From the NCBI GenBank assembly GCA_964412395.1, contig CAYPOY010000093.1, positions 1 to 16,425 on the forward strand: 16,425 bases of DNA, read 5' to 3'. A program made the translations under genes and the position numbers. Source of the stretch: CAYPOY01 sp964412395 (GTDB taxonomy: Bacteria > Chloroflexota > Anaerolineae > B4-G1). This document shows, piece after piece, positions 15,242 to 16,425 of the stretch. Each line of letters opens with the position of its first letter. Within the stretch, counting starts at the first letter, position 1. A model generated the notes under the pieces. It was not told where the DNA came from and ran no database searches. It was given only the letters and a program-made list of their open reading frames with translations.

Positions 15242-15276
15242 TACCCAGTGTGTCTTGCCTACATAGTGGAGATCTA

Positions 15277-16149
15277 ATGATTAGACTGAAAGGTGTCACT
15301 AAATTATATCACCATGTTGCAGCCGTCAAAAACCTGGACCTGGAGGTGGAGGACGGAGAAATCATGGGGATCATCGGCCACAATGGTGCTGGAAAGAGCA
15401 CCACCCTCAAGATGATCGCCGGTCTCATCAGCCCAACGTCTGGTCGGATCGAAGTAATGGGTCGGGACATGGCGAAGGAAAGCACTTACGTGAAAGAGTT
15501 TATCGGCTACTTGCCTGAAGAGACACCCCTTTACGAGAATATGACAGTTACCGAGTATCTCATGTTTTTCTCCGAGCTGTACAAGCTGCCGAAGCGCGTA
15601 GCTGAGGAGCGCATAGACGTGCTCCTCGGCTCGCTCAAGCTTCCTGAGCGGGATAGGCTCACAGGAGAGCTCTCGAAGGGCATGAAGAGGAAGGTGACCA
15701 TCGCCCGTACGCTGCTGCACGACCCCAGCCTCCTCATACTGGACGAGCCAAACTCAGGACTCGACCCTCTTACTTCGTTCTTCATCATAAATTACCTGAA
15801 GAGCCTGAAGGATCAGGGAAAGACAATCCTCCTGAGTGCCCACAACCTGTTCCACATCGAGCACATTTGCGACCGCGTCGCCATTCTAAGAAACGGCGGG
15901 CTGGTCGTCTGCGATAGTATGGAAGCAATACGCGAGAGTCTCGGCCGCAGGGATTACGAAGTAGTCTTCTATGCTGACGATCGGCTGGATTATGAACAGG
16001 AAGAAGGAAACTATGTCTTTAGGACTACTAGCATAAGTGAAATTGCGTCAGTACTGGAAGACATCTCCGAAAACGACTGGGCTCTGGTGAACCTGTCTGT
16101 ACGCGAGTCCGCGCTTGAAGAAATCTATGTAAAACTTATGACGGGATGA
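15277..16149 (+). CDS. ABC transporter ATP-binding protein
   Basis: This is a 290-residue cytoplasmic ATPase. Walker A is GHNGAGKST (34-42), the signature LSKGMKRK (132-139), Walker B LLILDEP (152-158), the D-loop SGLDP and the switch histidine H189 (SAHNLFH). Residues about 215-290 form the small C-terminal extension common in NatA/CcmA-type exporters. ATG 15277 is chosen because TGGAG at 15267-15271 lies five bases upstream; a longer frame from TTG 15235 would overlap the divergent permease start. It very likely powers the two permeases on the opposite strand. The divergent layout implies two back-to-back promoters in or around the 35-base gap at 15242-15276. Confidence 0.93.
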   Translation: MIRLKGVTKLYHHVAAVKNLDLEVEDGEIMGIIGHNGAGKSTTLKMIAGLISPTSGRIEVMGRDMAKESTYVKEFIGYLPEETPLYENMTVTEYLMFFSELYKLPKRVAEERIDVLLGSLKLPERDRLTGELSKGMKRKVTIARTLLHDPSLLILDEPNSGLDPLTSFFIINYLKSLKDQGKTILLSAHNLFHIEHICDRVAILRNGGLVVCDSMEAIRESLGRRDYEVVFYADDRLDYEQEEGNYVFRTTSISEIASVLEDISENDWALVNLSVRESALEEIYVKLMTG

Positions 16150-16425
16150 TTTCAAGGGAATGACCAGTGACTAATTAAACGTAATGCGTAAGCGGTTTAC
16201 ATCGTCCCCGGTAAGCGGGGCGAGGAGTGAGTGATCAAGGGCCCCATGCCACCCGAAAGCCAGTATTTCTGTCGCGGCTGCTGGGAAGACGAAGGGACCG
16301 GAATGCACAGCGTACAGAGTTGGGCTGATCGGAGAAAGCACCACCCCGTAGTGTGCGTTCACCAGGTGCCTTCAGCTCGACTTTATCCATTTGGTGGACA
16401 AAAGCGCGGCAATAGGGTAAACTGA
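16150..16425. other. Intergenic region without a recognised gene
   Basis: No convincing gene was found. CCCCG/CGGGG with a GTAAG loop (16206-16220) forms a small hairpin shortly after the ATPase gene. A 64-codon plus-strand frame (16231-16425, ending at the window edge) and a 63-codon minus-strand frame (16171-16362) both have composition unlike known proteins. The stretch could be part of a structured RNA or a mobile-element end cut off by the window. I could not assign it. Confidence 0.3.

Noticed and set aside
15235..15276. TTG 15235 start for the ATPase gene
   Set aside because: It adds 14 residues unlike the family and overlaps the divergent permease start; ATG 15277 has a proper ribosome site.
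1..16425. tRNA, rRNA and CRISPR arrays
   Set aside because: I saw no cloverleaf with a GGTTCRA-type arm, no rRNA sequence and no regularly spaced repeats on either strand.

Overview
The window looks like a chromosomal segment of a high-GC bacterium, most likely a member of the Chloroflexota (Anaerolineae-like). This is inference, not a database result. It rests on GC-rich core genes, a kinase/Ig-like/FGE-fold fusion without membrane segments, a T-box leader on an aspartate-pathway operon, an archaeal/fungal-class aspartate-semialdehyde dehydrogenase, and a short G-rich dispersed-type repeat embedded in frame in a gene.

Layout. (1) 1-1134: a well-formed promoter drives only a 5' fragment of what looks like a DNA methyltransferase. 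The fragment overlaps the start of an intact fumarylacetoacetate-hydrolase-family gene. (2) 1262-4183: a 973-residue Ser/Thr kinase fused to Ig-like repeats and a C-terminal formylglycine-generating-enzyme-fold domain. (3) 4221-12282: an aspartate-to-threonine operon. A promoter (4248-4276) and a T-box riboswitch (about 4280-4603) lead into aspartokinase, aspartate-semialdehyde dehydrogenase, then a lower-GC inserted stretch (epimerase, SAM methyltransferase, broken acetyltransferase), then a high-GC protein with HAD-like motifs, a truncated P-loop kinase remnant, and threonine synthase. Homoserine dehydrogenase and homoserine kinase are not in the window. (4) 12318-16149: an ABC-2 type exporter. 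Two permease genes lie on the minus strand; the larger appears fused to a PrsW-like intramembrane protease domain. The ATPase gene diverges on the plus strand. (5) 16150-16425: no gene recognised.

The most notable non-coding signals are four. First, a 210-bp MITE-like element (7170-7379) with near-perfect terminal inverted repeats has split the epimerase gene; removing it with one target-site copy restores the reading frame exactly. Second, the T-box leader has F-box, T-box and terminator, with a candidate threonine specifier. Third, a 16-bp motif (15/16 identical) sits at exactly the same distance upstream of two separate promoters, at 42-57 and 4221-4236. Fourth, a 22-bp exact copy of the 3' part of the semialdehyde dehydrogenase gene lies beyond the epimerase gene, a scar of the rearrangement that put the low-GC genes into the operon.

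Functionally, the threonine operon is probably controlled by tRNA charging through the T-box and has accumulated insertions and gene fragments between its conserved members. The exporter is a separate module that ends convergently against threonine synthase.
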